Assembly: GCF_042648505.1 (NCBI RefSeq)
Contig: NZ_JBHRXK010000006.1
Span: forward strand, 103,505 to 167,504
Origin: Lysobacter_L cavernae
GTDB lineage: Bacteria > Pseudomonadota > Gammaproteobacteria > Xanthomonadales > Xanthomonadaceae
Length of the DNA stretch: 64,000 nucleotides
Direction: 5' to 3'
Positions within the stretch are counted from its first letter, which is position 1. Each line of letters begins with the position of its first letter. The notes under the pieces are model-generated. The model saw nothing but the letters and a program-made list of their open reading frames with translations, was not told the origin of the DNA and made no database searches. Made by a program: the position numbers and the translations under genes. Positions 34,866 through 45,430 of the stretch are shown here, piece after piece.

Positions 34866-36692
34866 TCAACGCAAGCGCCACGCCAGCCCCGACACCCGTG
34901 CCGCGTGCCGCGCCAGCGCCGCGCGCAGCACCGGCTCGCTGGCGCATACGTGCAACTCGCAGCGCGCACGGGTGACCGCCGTGTACAGCAGCTCGCGCGA
35001 CAGCGTGCGCGCGTCCTGGCGTGGCAGCAGCAGCCAGACCGTGTCGAACTCCGAACCCTGCGCCTTGTGCACGGTCATCGCGAAGGCGCCGGTGTGCGCC
35101 GGCAGCGAGGCCGGGTGGAAGCCGCGCACGCCGTCGCTGCCACCGGCGAACCACGCGACGGGAATGCCGGCGGCGTCGTGCTGGCACACGCCGATGTCGC
35201 CGTTGAACAGGCCGTGGCGGTAGCTGTTCTCGGTGATCAGCAGCAACCGCCCGTGGAAGTAGGGATCGCGCTGCGGACCCGCCAGCGCGTCCTCGATGCG
35301 CTGGTTCAGCACGTTGGCGCCCTGCGCGCCGTCGCGCAGCGCCGTCAGCAGGCGCAGGCGCGCGGCGTGCTGCAGTGCGAGCGCGGGATCGCGCAGTTCC
35401 ATCAGCGTGCGCCACGACGACAACAGCGCATCGCGCGACGCGCCGGCCAAGGGATCGGCCACGTCTTCGTGGAAGCGCACGCCGGCCAGTCCCTCGCGCA
35501 GCCGGCGCATCGCCGCGTCGGCGTCGCCGCTGCGCAGCGCATCGGCCAGCGGCGCCAGGTCGAGCGCTGCGGACTGGCGATAACCGCGCTGCAGCTGCAC
35601 GCGATGACCCGCCAGCGGGCCACGGCCGGCGGCGATCGGTACGTCGCCCAGCAACGGCGCCAGCGACTGGGCCACGGCCGCGGGCAGTGCCTCGCCCTCG
35701 CCCGCCGCGTCGGTGATCGCGGCCAGCACGTCGCCGGCCTCCACCGACGGCAGCTGGTCGCGGTCGCCGAGCAGGATCAGCCGCGCGCCGTCCGGCACGG
35801 CTTCCACCAGCTTGCACATCAGCGGCAGATCGACCATCGAGGCCTCGTCCACCACGACCACGTCCAACGGCAGCGGGTGATTGCCGTCATGGCGGAACAC
35901 GGGACGGTCGGGGATCGTGCCGAGCAGGCGATGCAGCGTGCTGGCCGCGTCCGGCAGCGCATCACACCACGCGGCATCGATGCCGTCGCTGGCGCGCAGG
36001 CGCGCACTGGCCGCACGCAGGCTCTCGGCCATGCGTTCGGCGGCGCGACCGGTGGGCGCGGCCAGTGCGATGCGCGGCGGCGCACGACCCGCCAACGCCG
36101 CCTGCGCGATGAGCAGCAGCAGCACGCGGGTGATGGTGGTGGTCTTGCCGGTGCCGGGGCCGCCGGTCACCAGCAGCAACGAACGCACCAGCGCCAGCGC
36201 GGCGGCGCGCGCCTGGCCGCCGTCGTCGGCAGTGGTGCCGTCACGTGCGCGGGGAAACAACCGCGCGAACAGCGGCGACAGGGCGTCCAGCCCGGCGCCG
36301 TCCGGCGCGGCGGCGGCAATGCGGCGCAGGCCCGCCGCCAGGCGGCGCTCGTACTCGCGATAACGGCGCAGGTACAGCATGCCCTGCTCCACCGCCAGCG
36401 GTGCCGGCACGCTGGCGGCATCGGCCTGCGGTTGCGCGACCCAGCGCGAGTCGCGCAGCGCCTGCGTCCACGTATCGGCGTCCGGCCAATCGACAGCGGC
36501 GTCGCATACCAGGTGCGGGCGCGCGAGATCGACACCGGCATGCCCCTGCGCCACCGCCGACGAAGCCAGCGCCGCGGCGACCAGCACGCGGTCGTCGGTG
36601 CCGCCGCCGTCCAGGCGGCGCAGGCTCTGTGCGAGCGCGTGATCGATCGGGCGCAACGCGCCCTGGCGCAGCAGGGCATCGAGCAGGCTCAT
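34866..36692 (-). CDS. recD: RecBCD helicase subunit RecD
   Basis: The 608-residue 5'-3' helicase subunit has Walker A VTGGPGTGKTTTITR near residue 178, Walker B LDVVVVDEASMVDLPLM, motif GDRDQLPSVEAGDVLA, and the C-terminal MTVHKAQGSEFDTVW and YTAVTRARCELHV. ATG 36692 overlaps the recB stop by ATGA. It is the last gene of recC-recB-recD. In RecBCD it drives fast unwinding from DNA ends. Confidence 0.95.
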   Translation of the reverse strand: MSLLDALLRQGALRPIDHALAQSLRRLDGGGTDDRVLVAAALASSAVAQGHAGVDLARPHLVCDAAVDWPDADTWTQALRDSRWVAQPQADAASVPAPLAVEQGMLYLRRYREYERRLAAGLRRIAAAAPDGAGLDALSPLFARLFPRARDGTTADDGGQARAAALALVRSLLLVTGGPGTGKTTTITRVLLLLIAQAALAGRAPPRIALAAPTGRAAERMAESLRAASARLRASDGIDAAWCDALPDAASTLHRLLGTIPDRPVFRHDGNHPLPLDVVVVDEASMVDLPLMCKLVEAVPDGARLILLGDRDQLPSVEAGDVLAAITDAAGEGEALPAAVAQSLAPLLGDVPIAAGRGPLAGHRVQLQRGYRQSAALDLAPLADALRSGDADAAMRRLREGLAGVRFHEDVADPLAGASRDALLSSWRTLMELRDPALALQHAARLRLLTALRDGAQGANVLNQRIEDALAGPQRDPYFHGRLLLITENSYRHGLFNGDIGVCQHDAAGIPVAWFAGGSDGVRGFHPASLPAHTGAFAMTVHKAQGSEFDTVWLLLPRQDARTLSRELLYTAVTRARCELHVCASEPVLRAALARHAARVSGLAWRLR

Positions 36693-39600
36693 GCGACGAC
36701 CTCCGTTGGCGACGTCACGCCGCGGGCGAACAGTGCGTCGAGTTCCTCGACCAAGGCACGTGGCGGCATCCACGCGTGCACGCCGGGCGACGCTGGATCG
36801 GTGGCGTCCAGGCCGCGGCAGAACAGGTAGCGGATGCCACCGAAATGCGTGCCGTAGTCGTAGCCATCGCCCAGCCGGAAGCGCAGCCAGCGATGCAGCG
36901 CCAGCGCGTACAGCAGCGCCTGCAGCGTGTACTCGCTGTCGTCCATGGCCTGCGCAAGCGCGTCGTGGTCGTAGCCCGGCAAGCGGTTGGACTTGTAATC
37001 CAGCACGTGGAAACGCTGCGCGTGCGTGTAGACCAGGTCGATCTTGCCGGTCATCAGGCCTTCCAGGCGCTGGCGCACGCCGAACGCGTGACGCTGCCGC
37101 AGTACGCCATGCGCGTGCAGCAACGCCAGCAGGTCGGCGGTCGCGGTGGGCTGCAGGGCGAAGTGGAATTCCATCTCCGACAGGCGCTGATCGACCGGCA
37201 CGTCGCACAGGCGCGCGCCTTCGGGCAGCGGCGCGGTCAGCGTGTGTCCGACCAGCGGCAGCAGCACCTCGATGCCGTCCTCGATGTCGTCCTCGACATA
37301 GCCTTCGGCGTGGAGCGCGGCGCGCAGGTGCGCGCGCTCGGCATCGGACGGCGGCACCTGCGGCCACTGCGACCAGGCGCCGAAGTCGACGCGTTCGAGC
37401 ACGCCATGCAGCACGTTGCCGAAGCGGCTGCCGGAGAAGCGCAGGTCGCCGTCCACCACGGCGGGGGTCGGTTCATCCAGGGCGCCGCCCTCCTCCGCCA
37501 CCGCGCGCGGCGCCGCCTCGACCGCGCCGGACGATTCGTTGGCGAGCTGGGTGAAGCTGTAGACCCACCAGTCGCGCGGCACCACGCGCCGCGCGGTACG
37601 CGCGGGCGGCACCGCCGCGGCGTGCTCCGGCGGCAATGGCGGCTGCAGCGCGAGCGGCAGCGCGGGACGCTGCACCTCGACGGCATCGCCGAGCTGGGTG
37701 GACAAGGACTCCGCGTCCACCAGCATCTTCGACAGCGGGCTCAGGTCGGCACGCTCGTTCGGCACGCTGGCCAACCACAGGGCATGACGCGCGCGGGTCA
37801 GGCCGACGTACAGCAGGCGCGCGTCCTCGCCGCGCTCCTCCTCGTCCTGCTGCGCTTTCGCGTTGTTCCAGGCCGCGGCGTCGCTCGGCGTGGCCTCGCT
37901 GCGCAGTTGCAGAACGCGCCCGGCGCCGTCGTGGAACTCGCACAGGTTGCCGTTGCCGGGCTTGCGGCCGATGCCGGCGAACGGCAGGAACACGAACGGG
38001 AACTCCAGGCCCTTGCTCTTGTGCAGGGTCAGGATCTGCACGCAGCGCGCGTCCGATTCCAGGCGCAGCTGCTGCGTCTCGTCGCTGTCGTCGGCCTCGG
38101 CGATGCGGGTACGCAGCCAGTCGACCAGGCCGTGCTCGCCGACCGCGCGCAGGTCGGCCTCCTGCAGCACTTCGGCCAGTTGCAGCGTGTTGGTCAAGCG
38201 GCGCTCGCCGTCGGGCAGCGCGAGCAGGCGCGGCGCCTGTTCGGCGCCGACGTCGCCCAGCATCGCCAGCGGTCCGTGCCGTTGCCAGCGGTCTCGCCAG
38301 GCCAGCGCGCGCAGCTGCCACTGCCGGTGCAGCGCCGCTTCGCTGTCGAAGCGCGCCAGCGTGCCGGCGTCCAGGCCGACCAGCGTCGTCGCCAGCGCGC
38401 CGCGCAGGCGCGCGTCGTCGTCCGGCCGCAGCAGGGCGTCCAGCAGCGCCAGCACCTCGCGTGCCTCGTCGGTGGAGAACAGGCTGCGCCGACCGGCCGC
38501 CACCGCCGGCACGCCACTGCGCGTGAGCGCTTCGCGCATCAGCGTGGCTTCGGCGTGGTTGCGCACGAGCACGGCGATGTCGCCGGCTTGCGGCGGGCAC
38601 TCGCCGTCTTTTCCACGCATCGTTGCGCGTCCCGCGCGTGCGTCGCGCAGCAGTGCCTGGACGGCGGTGACGCAGGCCAGTGCCGCCAGCTGCCTTGCCT
38701 CGCCGACCAGCCACTGTGGCTTGCGCCGGCCGTCGTCGGGTTCGGTCAGCGCGCACAGGGTGAGCGCGGGCGCGGTGCGGCCGTCGCGCCGGAAGTCCTC
38801 GTCACGCACCTGGCCACCGGGCTGCACGTCGCGGAAGCGGATGCGCGGGTCGACGAAGGCGCCCTCGCCGGCGCGTTCGTACAGGGCGGCAATGGCGCGC
38901 AATACGGACGGCCGCGAACGGAAATTGCGGTCCAGCGCCGGCGCGCGCTGCGCGCGCTCGGCAGCGGCCAGGTAGGTGTGCACGTCGCCGCCGCGGAAGC
39001 GGTAGATGGCCTGCTTGGGGTCGCCGATCAGGAACAGCGCCGGCGGCCCGGCCTCGTCCGTACCGAACACGCGCTCGAAGATCGCCCACTGGCGTGGGTC
39101 GGTGTCCTGGAACTCGTCGACCAGCGCGTGCGCGTACTGCGCGCGCAGGCGTTCGACCAATCGCGCGCCGTGCGGGCCGTCGAGCGCCTGCGCGAGGTCG
39201 CCGATGAGGTCGTCGAAGGTCTGCTCGCGGCGCAGGCGCTTGAGCGTCACCAGGCGCCGCGTCGCTTCTTCGCGCACGCGGTGCACCAGCGCGATCCGCT
39301 GCGATGCCAGCCACGCTTCGCGTTGGCGTGCGAGGTCGAGGTACGGCGCGACCGCGTCGAACAGCGGCGATTGCGGCGCCAGCAGCGGCGGGCCTTTCTT
39401 CGCCTTGTTGGTCTTGTCGGCCAGCATCTGCGGCGTCAGGCGGTCGAGGCGCTCGTGCACCGGTGTGGCCGCATCGCCCTGCGCGCACCACTGCGCCAGC
39501 GCGCGCTGGAGCTCGGCCGGCAGGTGCTTCTTGTAGTAGGTGCCGTTGAGCACCTTTGCTTCGATGGCCGCCTCCAGCGCGGCGAAGGCGTCCTCGCCAT

Positions 39601-40327
39601 GGACCAGGAAGGCTTCGCGCAACGTGTCGGCGGCATCGTGCAGGCGCGGCAGCGGATCGGGCGATGGCGGCGGCGACGCGGGTGCCAGCCTCGGCGCGTA
39701 CAGCAACCGGCCCAGGTCCGCGGCCAGGCCGTCCGGCGCGCGCCATTGCGCCTGCAGCAACTCGGCATCGGCCGGATCGGCGCCGATGGAGCGCCACAGG
39801 TCGGTGGCGACGGCGTCGACGAGTTCGCGCTCGCTGCCGATCAGCTCCGGCGCCAGCAGCGGCTGTCCGGCCTCGACGGCGTGCTCGATCAGCGCGCGCG
39901 CGCAGAAGCCGTGGATGGTGAACACCGCGGCCAGGTCCATCTCGCGCGCGGCCTGACGCAGGCGCCGTGCCAGCGCGACCGGGTCCTCGTGGCGAGCCTG
40001 CCGTTCGATCAGTTCGCGCGTCACCGCCGCTTCGCTGTCCTCGTCCAGCGACGTCGGCATCAGCGCGACCTCGTTGGCCACGCGCGCGGCCAGCTCCAGG
40101 CGCAGCCGCAGGCGCTCGCGCAGCTCCTGCGTGGCGGCCTCGGTGTAGGTGACGGCGAGGATCTGGCCGACACGCAGGCCGCGCTCGATCACCAGCCGCG
40201 TCACCAGCGTGGCCAGGGTGAAGGTCTTGCCGGTGCCGGCGCTGGCCTCGATCAGGCGCACGCCGTCCAGTGGCAGGTCGAGGAAGTCCTGCTGCGGCAG
40301 CGTCGGCGCGCTCGTGTGAGTGCTCAT
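36689..40327 (-). CDS. recB: RecBCD helicase-nuclease subunit RecB
   Basis: The 1212-residue protein has an N-terminal UvrD-type 3'-5' helicase (Walker A ASAGTGKT at residues 28-35; DEFQDTDPRQW near 400; LTLHKSKGLEFPFVFLPF; VGLTRARHALW) and a C-terminal nuclease domain with GKIDLVY...VLDYKSNRLPG near residues 1095-1112, the Asp and Asp-Tyr-Lys that bind metal. All catalytic residues are present, so this is an active exonuclease V. It overlaps recC upstream and recD downstream by ATGA, giving strict co-translation of the heterotrimer that loads RecA at double-strand breaks. Confidence 0.96.
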   Translation of the reverse strand: MSTHTSAPTLPQQDFLDLPLDGVRLIEASAGTGKTFTLATLVTRLVIERGLRVGQILAVTYTEAATQELRERLRLRLELAARVANEVALMPTSLDEDSEAAVTRELIERQARHEDPVALARRLRQAAREMDLAAVFTIHGFCARALIEHAVEAGQPLLAPELIGSERELVDAVATDLWRSIGADPADAELLQAQWRAPDGLAADLGRLLYAPRLAPASPPPSPDPLPRLHDAADTLREAFLVHGEDAFAALEAAIEAKVLNGTYYKKHLPAELQRALAQWCAQGDAATPVHERLDRLTPQMLADKTNKAKKGPPLLAPQSPLFDAVAPYLDLARQREAWLASQRIALVHRVREEATRRLVTLKRLRREQTFDDLIGDLAQALDGPHGARLVERLRAQYAHALVDEFQDTDPRQWAIFERVFGTDEAGPPALFLIGDPKQAIYRFRGGDVHTYLAAAERAQRAPALDRNFRSRPSVLRAIAALYERAGEGAFVDPRIRFRDVQPGGQVRDEDFRRDGRTAPALTLCALTEPDDGRRKPQWLVGEARQLAALACVTAVQALLRDARAGRATMRGKDGECPPQAGDIAVLVRNHAEATLMREALTRSGVPAVAAGRRSLFSTDEAREVLALLDALLRPDDDARLRGALATTLVGLDAGTLARFDSEAALHRQWQLRALAWRDRWQRHGPLAMLGDVGAEQAPRLLALPDGERRLTNTLQLAEVLQEADLRAVGEHGLVDWLRTRIAEADDSDETQQLRLESDARCVQILTLHKSKGLEFPFVFLPFAGIGRKPGNGNLCEFHDGAGRVLQLRSEATPSDAAAWNNAKAQQDEEERGEDARLLYVGLTRARHALWLASVPNERADLSPLSKMLVDAESLSTQLGDAVEVQRPALPLALQPPLPPEHAAAVPPARTARRVVPRDWWVYSFTQLANESSGAVEAAPRAVAEEGGALDEPTPAVVDGDLRFSGSRFGNVLHGVLERVDFGAWSQWPQVPPSDAERAHLRAALHAEGYVEDDIEDGIEVLLPLVGHTLTAPLPEGARLCDVPVDQRLSEMEFHFALQPTATADLLALLHAHGVLRQRHAFGVRQRLEGLMTGKIDLVYTHAQRFHVLDYKSNRLPGYDHDALAQAMDDSEYTLQALLYALALHRWLRFRLGDGYDYGTHFGGIRYLFCRGLDATDPASPGVHAWMPPRALVEELDALFARGVTSPTEVVA

Positions 40328-43300
40328 GCGGGCGCTCCGGGCGGGGTCGCGCGGCCGTGCACGACCGCATCGAACAGGCGCGTGGCCACCTCGCGCAGGC
40401 GCGCGCCGTCGGCGTCATCGAGGAACGGATCGCGGCCGCGCAGGGCCAGTTGCACCGCGGGCGAATCGACCTCGCCCCATTTGCGGCGTTCGCGATTGCC
40501 GGACCACTGCTCGCGCGCGGCCTTCCATGCGGCGATCTCCTCCGCTGCGTCGGCACGCGGCGCGCTGTACCACAGCCAGGCCGAGCGCGCCTGCAGCGGC
40601 TGCGGCTCGCGCAGGCCGTCACGGCGCAGCTGCAGCAGTGTGCGCAGGGCATCGCGTGCCTGCTGCGCGGGGATGGCGTCGCGCAGGCGCACGTCGGGGC
40701 CGTCCTGCCATTGCGCCAGTTGCGCGAGGGGACGCGCATCGCCCAGCGCCGACAGCACCAGCCAGTCCAGGCCGTGGGCGATCTGCGCCGGGCCGTTGAG
40801 CGTGCCCAGCCGCGCGCGCAATGCCCCGTGCGGGTACAGGCGGTCGAGATGGCCGTACAGGCGCACGCCGTCCAGGTCGAGTTCGAACGCGCGCGTCTGC
40901 GCCTCGCCCTGCCGCCACCGCTGCAGGGCCGCGGCGAAGGGCTGCACCTGCGCTTTCAGCGCGGCCAGCTGGCGCTCGCCCAAGGGGCCGGAGGGAAGCA
41001 GCGCGCGGGCACGCAGACGCCGCGCCAAGTCGTCGGTGTCGTCGTCCGCGCAGGCATCGAACACCACCTGCTGCAGTTGCCAGCGCTCCAGGCCGCGTGC
41101 GGGCGTGGTCAGCGGATCGACGTCGTCGGCGACTTCGATCTCGTCCGGCAGCCGCAGGCCCATGCGCGTGCGCAGGAAGTGGCCGGCGGGGTCGACCAGG
41201 AAGCGCCGCAACGCCACCAGCGGCAATTCCTGCTCGGCCTCGGGCGCGGGCAGTACATCGCTGAACCACGGTCCCGGCACGGCGCGCGGACCGCTCAGCG
41301 CATCGGCGGCCGGATGCCACGCCTTCTGGTAGCTGAAACGGCGCGGGTCGGACGCGCTGCCGAACGCGCGCGGCGAGAACGGCTGCAGCGGATGGTGCAG
41401 CACCAGGTCCTCGCTCGCGTCGGCGGCGTGGTGGTAGCCCGCCGCGACATCGAGCAGCTCCGACACCAGCACCGAGGGTTCGCGCGCGCTGCCATCGCGT
41501 GGGTCGGCGCCGAGCCAGCTGACATGGAACACGTCGCCCGCCGAGGCGAACAGCTGCAGGAACAGGAAGCGGTCGTCCTCGCGCAGCGAGCGGTCGCCGA
41601 AGCGGCGCGCCGGCGTGGTCAGTTCCAGTGCCATCTTGTTGAGGCCGCCGGCCGGATCGCGGCGCGGGTAGTCGCCATCGTTCATGCCGAGCAGGCAGAT
41701 CACGCGGAACGGGATCAGCCGCATCGGCACCATGCGCGCGAAGCTGACGCCTCCGGTGAGCAGCGGCGCGCGCGTGTCGGACTCGGACAGCGCCTGCTGG
41801 AAGTAGGCGCGCACCACGTCGGGCGGCACCGGCCGGTCGAACGCCGCGTCCCCGGCGCCGGTGGCGAACGCATCGACGTGGCGGCGCAGGCGTTCGATCG
41901 CGCGCTGGTCGCCGACCGCGCGCGGATGCTCGGGCAGCAGCGCGTCGAGCAGCGCGAACAGCACGTCGCGCCACTGCGCTGGCGCCATCGCACGGCCCAG
42001 CAGGCGTTCGTGCCGCGCCAGCACGCGCAGCACGCGCACCAGTGCATCCAGGGCGTCGAGCGCGCTGCCTTCCAGCGCGGTCCAGGGCGCGACGCCGTCG
42101 AGCTCGGCCTCGTCGCCGCTGGCATGGCCCAGCAGCAGCCGGTCGAGCGCGAACCGCCACGTGTAGGCGTCGTCGGCCGGCGCGTCGTGGCGCGCGCGGT
42201 GGTCGGGATCCAACCCCCAGCGCGCGCCGGACTCGTGCAGCCATCCGTGCAGGCGCTCGATGCCGGCGGCGTCCAGGCCCGCCGCCTCGGCCAGCGCCGG
42301 CGTCGCCAGCAGATCGAGCACCTCGCTCACGCCGAACCGCGAAGTCGGCAAGGCGAGCAGGCGCAGGAACACCTCGGCCAGCGGCTCGCCCGCGAGCGGG
42401 CTCAGGTCGGCCAGCGCATAGGGAATGTAGTCGCGGCTGCCGCCCTGCCCGCCGAACACGGCCTCGATGTGCGGCCGGTACGGGTCGATGTCCGGCGCCA
42501 GCACCGCGATCTCGCGCGCCTGCAGCGGCGGATCGAAGCGCTGGCCCTGCGCCAGCGCGTTGTCGAGCAGCGCGCGCAGCCGATCGTGCAGCACCTGCAC
42601 TTCGCGCAGGCGCGTGTGGCAGGCGTGGAACTGCAGGCTGGCGTCGTTGCGTTCGACCGCCTTGCGCCACGGCCGCGGTGCGCGCCGGTGCAGCAGGTCG
42701 CGCTGCAGCCGGCCCAGCAGGCTGTCGCGCTCGGGTGCGTCGTCGGGCCATTCCTCCGGGTCGGCATAGCGCTCCACTTCCAGCGAGGGATGCACGACCT
42801 CGTAGCTGCCCAGCACCGCCATGAAATCGCGGCCGGCCGCACCCCAGTTGGCCAGCAGCGGGTTTTCGTCGTCGGCCGCGGCCGGGTCCTCGCGCAGGCG
42901 CTGCGCGTAGCCGGGCAGATCGCCCCAGTAGCGCCGCGACGGCGTCGGCACGTAGAAGTGCAGCGTGCCCGCGCGCGCCTGGGTGGAGATCACCCGCAAC
43001 ACGTCGGGCGACATGTTGAGCGTGGCGAAGGCGAACAGCCGCGGCGGCAGCCCCTGGGGAAACGGACCGTCGGGCGCGCCGAAGCGGGCCAGGTAGTCGT
43101 CGATGCGGCGCGCGCGGTGGCGGCGGCCCGCGGCGACGCGGCGCCACAGCTCGGCCTGGGCATCGCCGCCCTCGCGCGTGGTTTCCCACGCCAGCAGCCA
43201 GTCGCGCCGCCACGCCTGGTATTTCTCGAAGATCGCCGCCAGTTCGCCCGCCAGCGCCCACGGCTTGAGCGGATCGCCGCCGGCCACGTACTCGCGCAAC

Positions 43301-43647
43301 GGCGCGAACGCGCGCCCGGCGAGCATGGCCGGATCGGACAGTTGCGCATACACGCGCCACTGCAGCGCGGCCGCGTCCAGGTCGTCGCTCGCGCCGGGCA
43401 CGTTGGCGTCAAGCGCCTCGCGCACGAACTCGCCGGGGGTGAGGAAGCGCAGGTTGGCGGCGATGCCGTGGCGCTGCGCCAGCGTGGACTGCAGCCAGCG
43501 CCGCATCGCCACCTGCGGAATCAGCACCACCTCCGGCACCAGCAGCGCGCGCCCGGGCACCGGCTCGCGCAACTGCGTGGCGAGCAGTTCGGCCAGCACG
43601 TCCAGGGCGTTGGAATGGTAGAGGCGGAAGTCGGGGCGGCCGGGCAT
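40324..43647 (-). CDS. recC: RecBCD Chi-recognition subunit RecC
   Basis: The 1107-residue protein begins FRLYHSNALDVLAELLATQL, as RecC does, and shows the degenerate helicase and nuclease folds of this scaffold (VPEVVLIPQVAMRRWLQSTL; LLGMNDGDYPRRDP). ATG 43647 is chosen because residues before it lack RecC similarity. The Asp of LGMNDGDYPR is conserved. RecC recognises the Chi sequence in E. coli; whether this organism uses a Chi site cannot be judged. It is the first gene of the recCBD operon and is divergent from mlaF across 226 bases. Confidence 0.95.
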   Translation of the reverse strand: MPGRPDFRLYHSNALDVLAELLATQLREPVPGRALLVPEVVLIPQVAMRRWLQSTLAQRHGIAANLRFLTPGEFVREALDANVPGASDDLDAAALQWRVYAQLSDPAMLAGRAFAPLREYVAGGDPLKPWALAGELAAIFEKYQAWRRDWLLAWETTREGGDAQAELWRRVAAGRRHRARRIDDYLARFGAPDGPFPQGLPPRLFAFATLNMSPDVLRVISTQARAGTLHFYVPTPSRRYWGDLPGYAQRLREDPAAADDENPLLANWGAAGRDFMAVLGSYEVVHPSLEVERYADPEEWPDDAPERDSLLGRLQRDLLHRRAPRPWRKAVERNDASLQFHACHTRLREVQVLHDRLRALLDNALAQGQRFDPPLQAREIAVLAPDIDPYRPHIEAVFGGQGGSRDYIPYALADLSPLAGEPLAEVFLRLLALPTSRFGVSEVLDLLATPALAEAAGLDAAGIERLHGWLHESGARWGLDPDHRARHDAPADDAYTWRFALDRLLLGHASGDEAELDGVAPWTALEGSALDALDALVRVLRVLARHERLLGRAMAPAQWRDVLFALLDALLPEHPRAVGDQRAIERLRRHVDAFATGAGDAAFDRPVPPDVVRAYFQQALSESDTRAPLLTGGVSFARMVPMRLIPFRVICLLGMNDGDYPRRDPAGGLNKMALELTTPARRFGDRSLREDDRFLFLQLFASAGDVFHVSWLGADPRDGSAREPSVLVSELLDVAAGYHHAADASEDLVLHHPLQPFSPRAFGSASDPRRFSYQKAWHPAADALSGPRAVPGPWFSDVLPAPEAEQELPLVALRRFLVDPAGHFLRTRMGLRLPDEIEVADDVDPLTTPARGLERWQLQQVVFDACADDDTDDLARRLRARALLPSGPLGERQLAALKAQVQPFAAALQRWRQGEAQTRAFELDLDGVRLYGHLDRLYPHGALRARLGTLNGPAQIAHGLDWLVLSALGDARPLAQLAQWQDGPDVRLRDAIPAQQARDALRTLLQLRRDGLREPQPLQARSAWLWYSAPRADAAEEIAAWKAAREQWSGNRERRKWGEVDSPAVQLALRGRDPFLDDADGARLREVATRLFDAVVHGRATPPGAPA

Positions 43648-43873
43648 CGCGGCTATCTTGCCGGAGCGCGGTCGCAGACGCCGAGACCACGGCGCACGGC
43701 CGCTCCGCCAGGGGACAACCAGCAACGGACTGATGCCGCGATCACACAAGGCGCAGGGCCCGGGCCGGGCAAGCACGGATGAACCTGCGACAATGCGGCT
43801 CCTGTTTGCCGTTCAGCTTGCTCCGGCCAAGCTGCGCAGTCCTGGCCCGACGCCGCCCTATGTACGCCACCGC

Positions 43874-44662
43874 ATGACGAACGACGACATCATCGTCCGC
43901 CTCGCCCATGTCCGCCTCGACCGCGGCGGGCGCACTGTGCTGCGCGACATCGACCTGGCGGTGCCGCGCGGCCGCATCGTCGCGGTGCTCGGCCCGTCCG
44001 GCAGCGGCAAGTCGACGCTGCTGGCGGCCTTGACCGGCGAACTGGCGCCGGCCGCGGGCACCGTCGAGGTGCTCGGCCAGGCCGTGCCGCAGGCCAAACG
44101 CGCGTTGCTGGAACTGCGCAAGGGCATCGGCGTGCTGCTGCAGGGCAACGGCCTGCTCACCGACCTCACCGCCGCCGAGAACGTGGCGCTGCCATTGCGT
44201 GCGCACACCGACCTGCCCGATGCGGTGATCCGCCGGCTGGTGCTGATGAAGCTGCACGCGGTCGGCCTGCGCGCCGCCGCCGACGCCTACCCGCGCGAGC
44301 TGTCCGGCGGCATGGCGCGTCGCGTGGCGCTGGCGCGCGCGCTGGCGCTGGACCCGCCGCTGATGATCTACGACGAACCGCTGACCGGCCTCGACCCGAT
44401 TGCCAGCGGCGTCGTGATGGAACTGGTACGGCGCCTCAACGACACCCTGGGCCTGACCAGCATCGTCGTGACCCACCACGTCCACGAGACCCTGCCGGTG
44501 GCCGACCACGCCATCGTCATCGCCAACGGCGGCATCGTCTTCTCCGGCACCCCGGCGCAGCTGCAGGCCAGCACCGACCCGCTGGTGCACCAGTTCCTCA
44601 AGGGCGAGCCGGACGGCCCGATCGCCTTCGACGCCGTGGCCCGCACCCCGGAGGCGGCCTGA
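43874..44662 (+). CDS. mlaF: Mla ABC transporter ATPase
   Basis: The 262-residue ATPase has Walker A GPSGSGKST, signature LSGGMARRVALARAL and Walker B LMIYDEPLTGLDP, the form found in MlaF. The end VHQFLKGEPDGPIAF is typical of MlaF. ATG 43874 follows a short promoter region shared with recC. Its stop overlaps the mlaE start (TGATG). MlaF powers phospholipid transport across the envelope by the MlaFEDB complex, which keeps lipids out of the outer leaflet of the outer membrane. Confidence 0.94.
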   Translation: MTNDDIIVRLAHVRLDRGGRTVLRDIDLAVPRGRIVAVLGPSGSGKSTLLAALTGELAPAAGTVEVLGQAVPQAKRALLELRKGIGVLLQGNGLLTDLTAAENVALPLRAHTDLPDAVIRRLVLMKLHAVGLRAAADAYPRELSGGMARRVALARALALDPPLMIYDEPLTGLDPIASGVVMELVRRLNDTLGLTSIVVTHHVHETLPVADHAIVIANGGIVFSGTPAQLQASTDPLVHQFLKGEPDGPIAFDAVARTPEAA

Positions 44663-45411
44663 TGCCCTTCGTCGCCGCGACCCGCTCGCTTGGCCGTGCC
44701 GGCCTGTTCACCTTGTCAGTACTCCGGGCCTCCAAGCCGACCCGTGACTTTTTCCACGAACTGATACGCGAAATCTACAAGATCGGCGCACGTTCGCTGC
44801 CGATCATCGCCGTTGGCGGTGCGTTCGTCGGACTTTCCGTCACCCTGCTGGGCTACCGCGCGCTCGACACCTACGGCGCCAGCAACCAGGTCAGCGCGAT
44901 GCTGGGGTTGGGCCTGTACCGCGAGCTCGGCCCGGTGCTGACCGCGCTGCTGTTCATCGGCCGCGCCGGCAGCTCGATCGCCGCCGAACTGGGCCTGATG
45001 CGCGCCACCGACCAGATCACCGCGCTCGGCCTGATGGCGATCGACCCGGTCGGCAAGGCCGTGGCGCCGCGCTTCTGGGCGGCGGTGCTGTCGGTGCCGC
45101 TGCTGACCGGCTTCTTCTGCAGCCTGGCGATCAGCGCCAGCTACTTCGAGTCGGTGCACGTGATCGGCCTGGACAACGGCACGTTCTGGCAGGTGCTCAA
45201 GGACAGCGTCGACTTCGTCGACGATTTCCTGATGGCCTTCGTCAAGTCGGCGGTGTTCGGCGCCATCGCGGCGCTGGTCGCGGCCTACGTCGGCTACCAC
45301 GCCGAGCCGACCATCGAGGGCACTTCGGTGGCGACCACCAAGGCCGTGGTCAACGCCTCGCTGCTGGTGCTGATGTTCAACTTCGTGATGTCGGCCTTCC
45401 TGTTTCGATGA
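44662..45411 (+). CDS. mlaE: Mla ABC transporter permease
   Basis: The 249-residue permease has the MlaE/YrbE (ABC lipid transport) fold: FFHELIREIYKIGARSLPIIA, GLGLYRELGPVLTALLFIGRAG, and ELGLMRATDQITALGLMAID, with five or six membrane segments. It starts within the mlaF stop. A hairpin and 100 bases separate it from mlaD. Confidence 0.94.
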   Translation: MPFVAATRSLGRAGLFTLSVLRASKPTRDFFHELIREIYKIGARSLPIIAVGGAFVGLSVTLLGYRALDTYGASNQVSAMLGLGLYRELGPVLTALLFIGRAGSSIAAELGLMRATDQITALGLMAIDPVGKAVAPRFWAAVLSVPLLTGFFCSLAISASYFESVHVIGLDNGTFWQVLKDSVDFVDDFLMAFVKSAVFGAIAALVAAYVGYHAEPTIEGTSVATTKAVVNASLLVLMFNFVMSAFLFR

Positions 45412-45430
45412 TGCGAGCCCTTCGCAAAAG

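Noticed and set aside
36245..41332. A 1695-codon plus-strand open frame across the recDBC genes
   Set aside because: It lies opposite three genes with clear catalytic motifs and has a low-complexity translation.
43648..43776. A 43-residue N-terminal extension of RecC
   Set aside because: The added residues resemble non-coding DNA in composition, and RecC similarity starts at ATG 43647.
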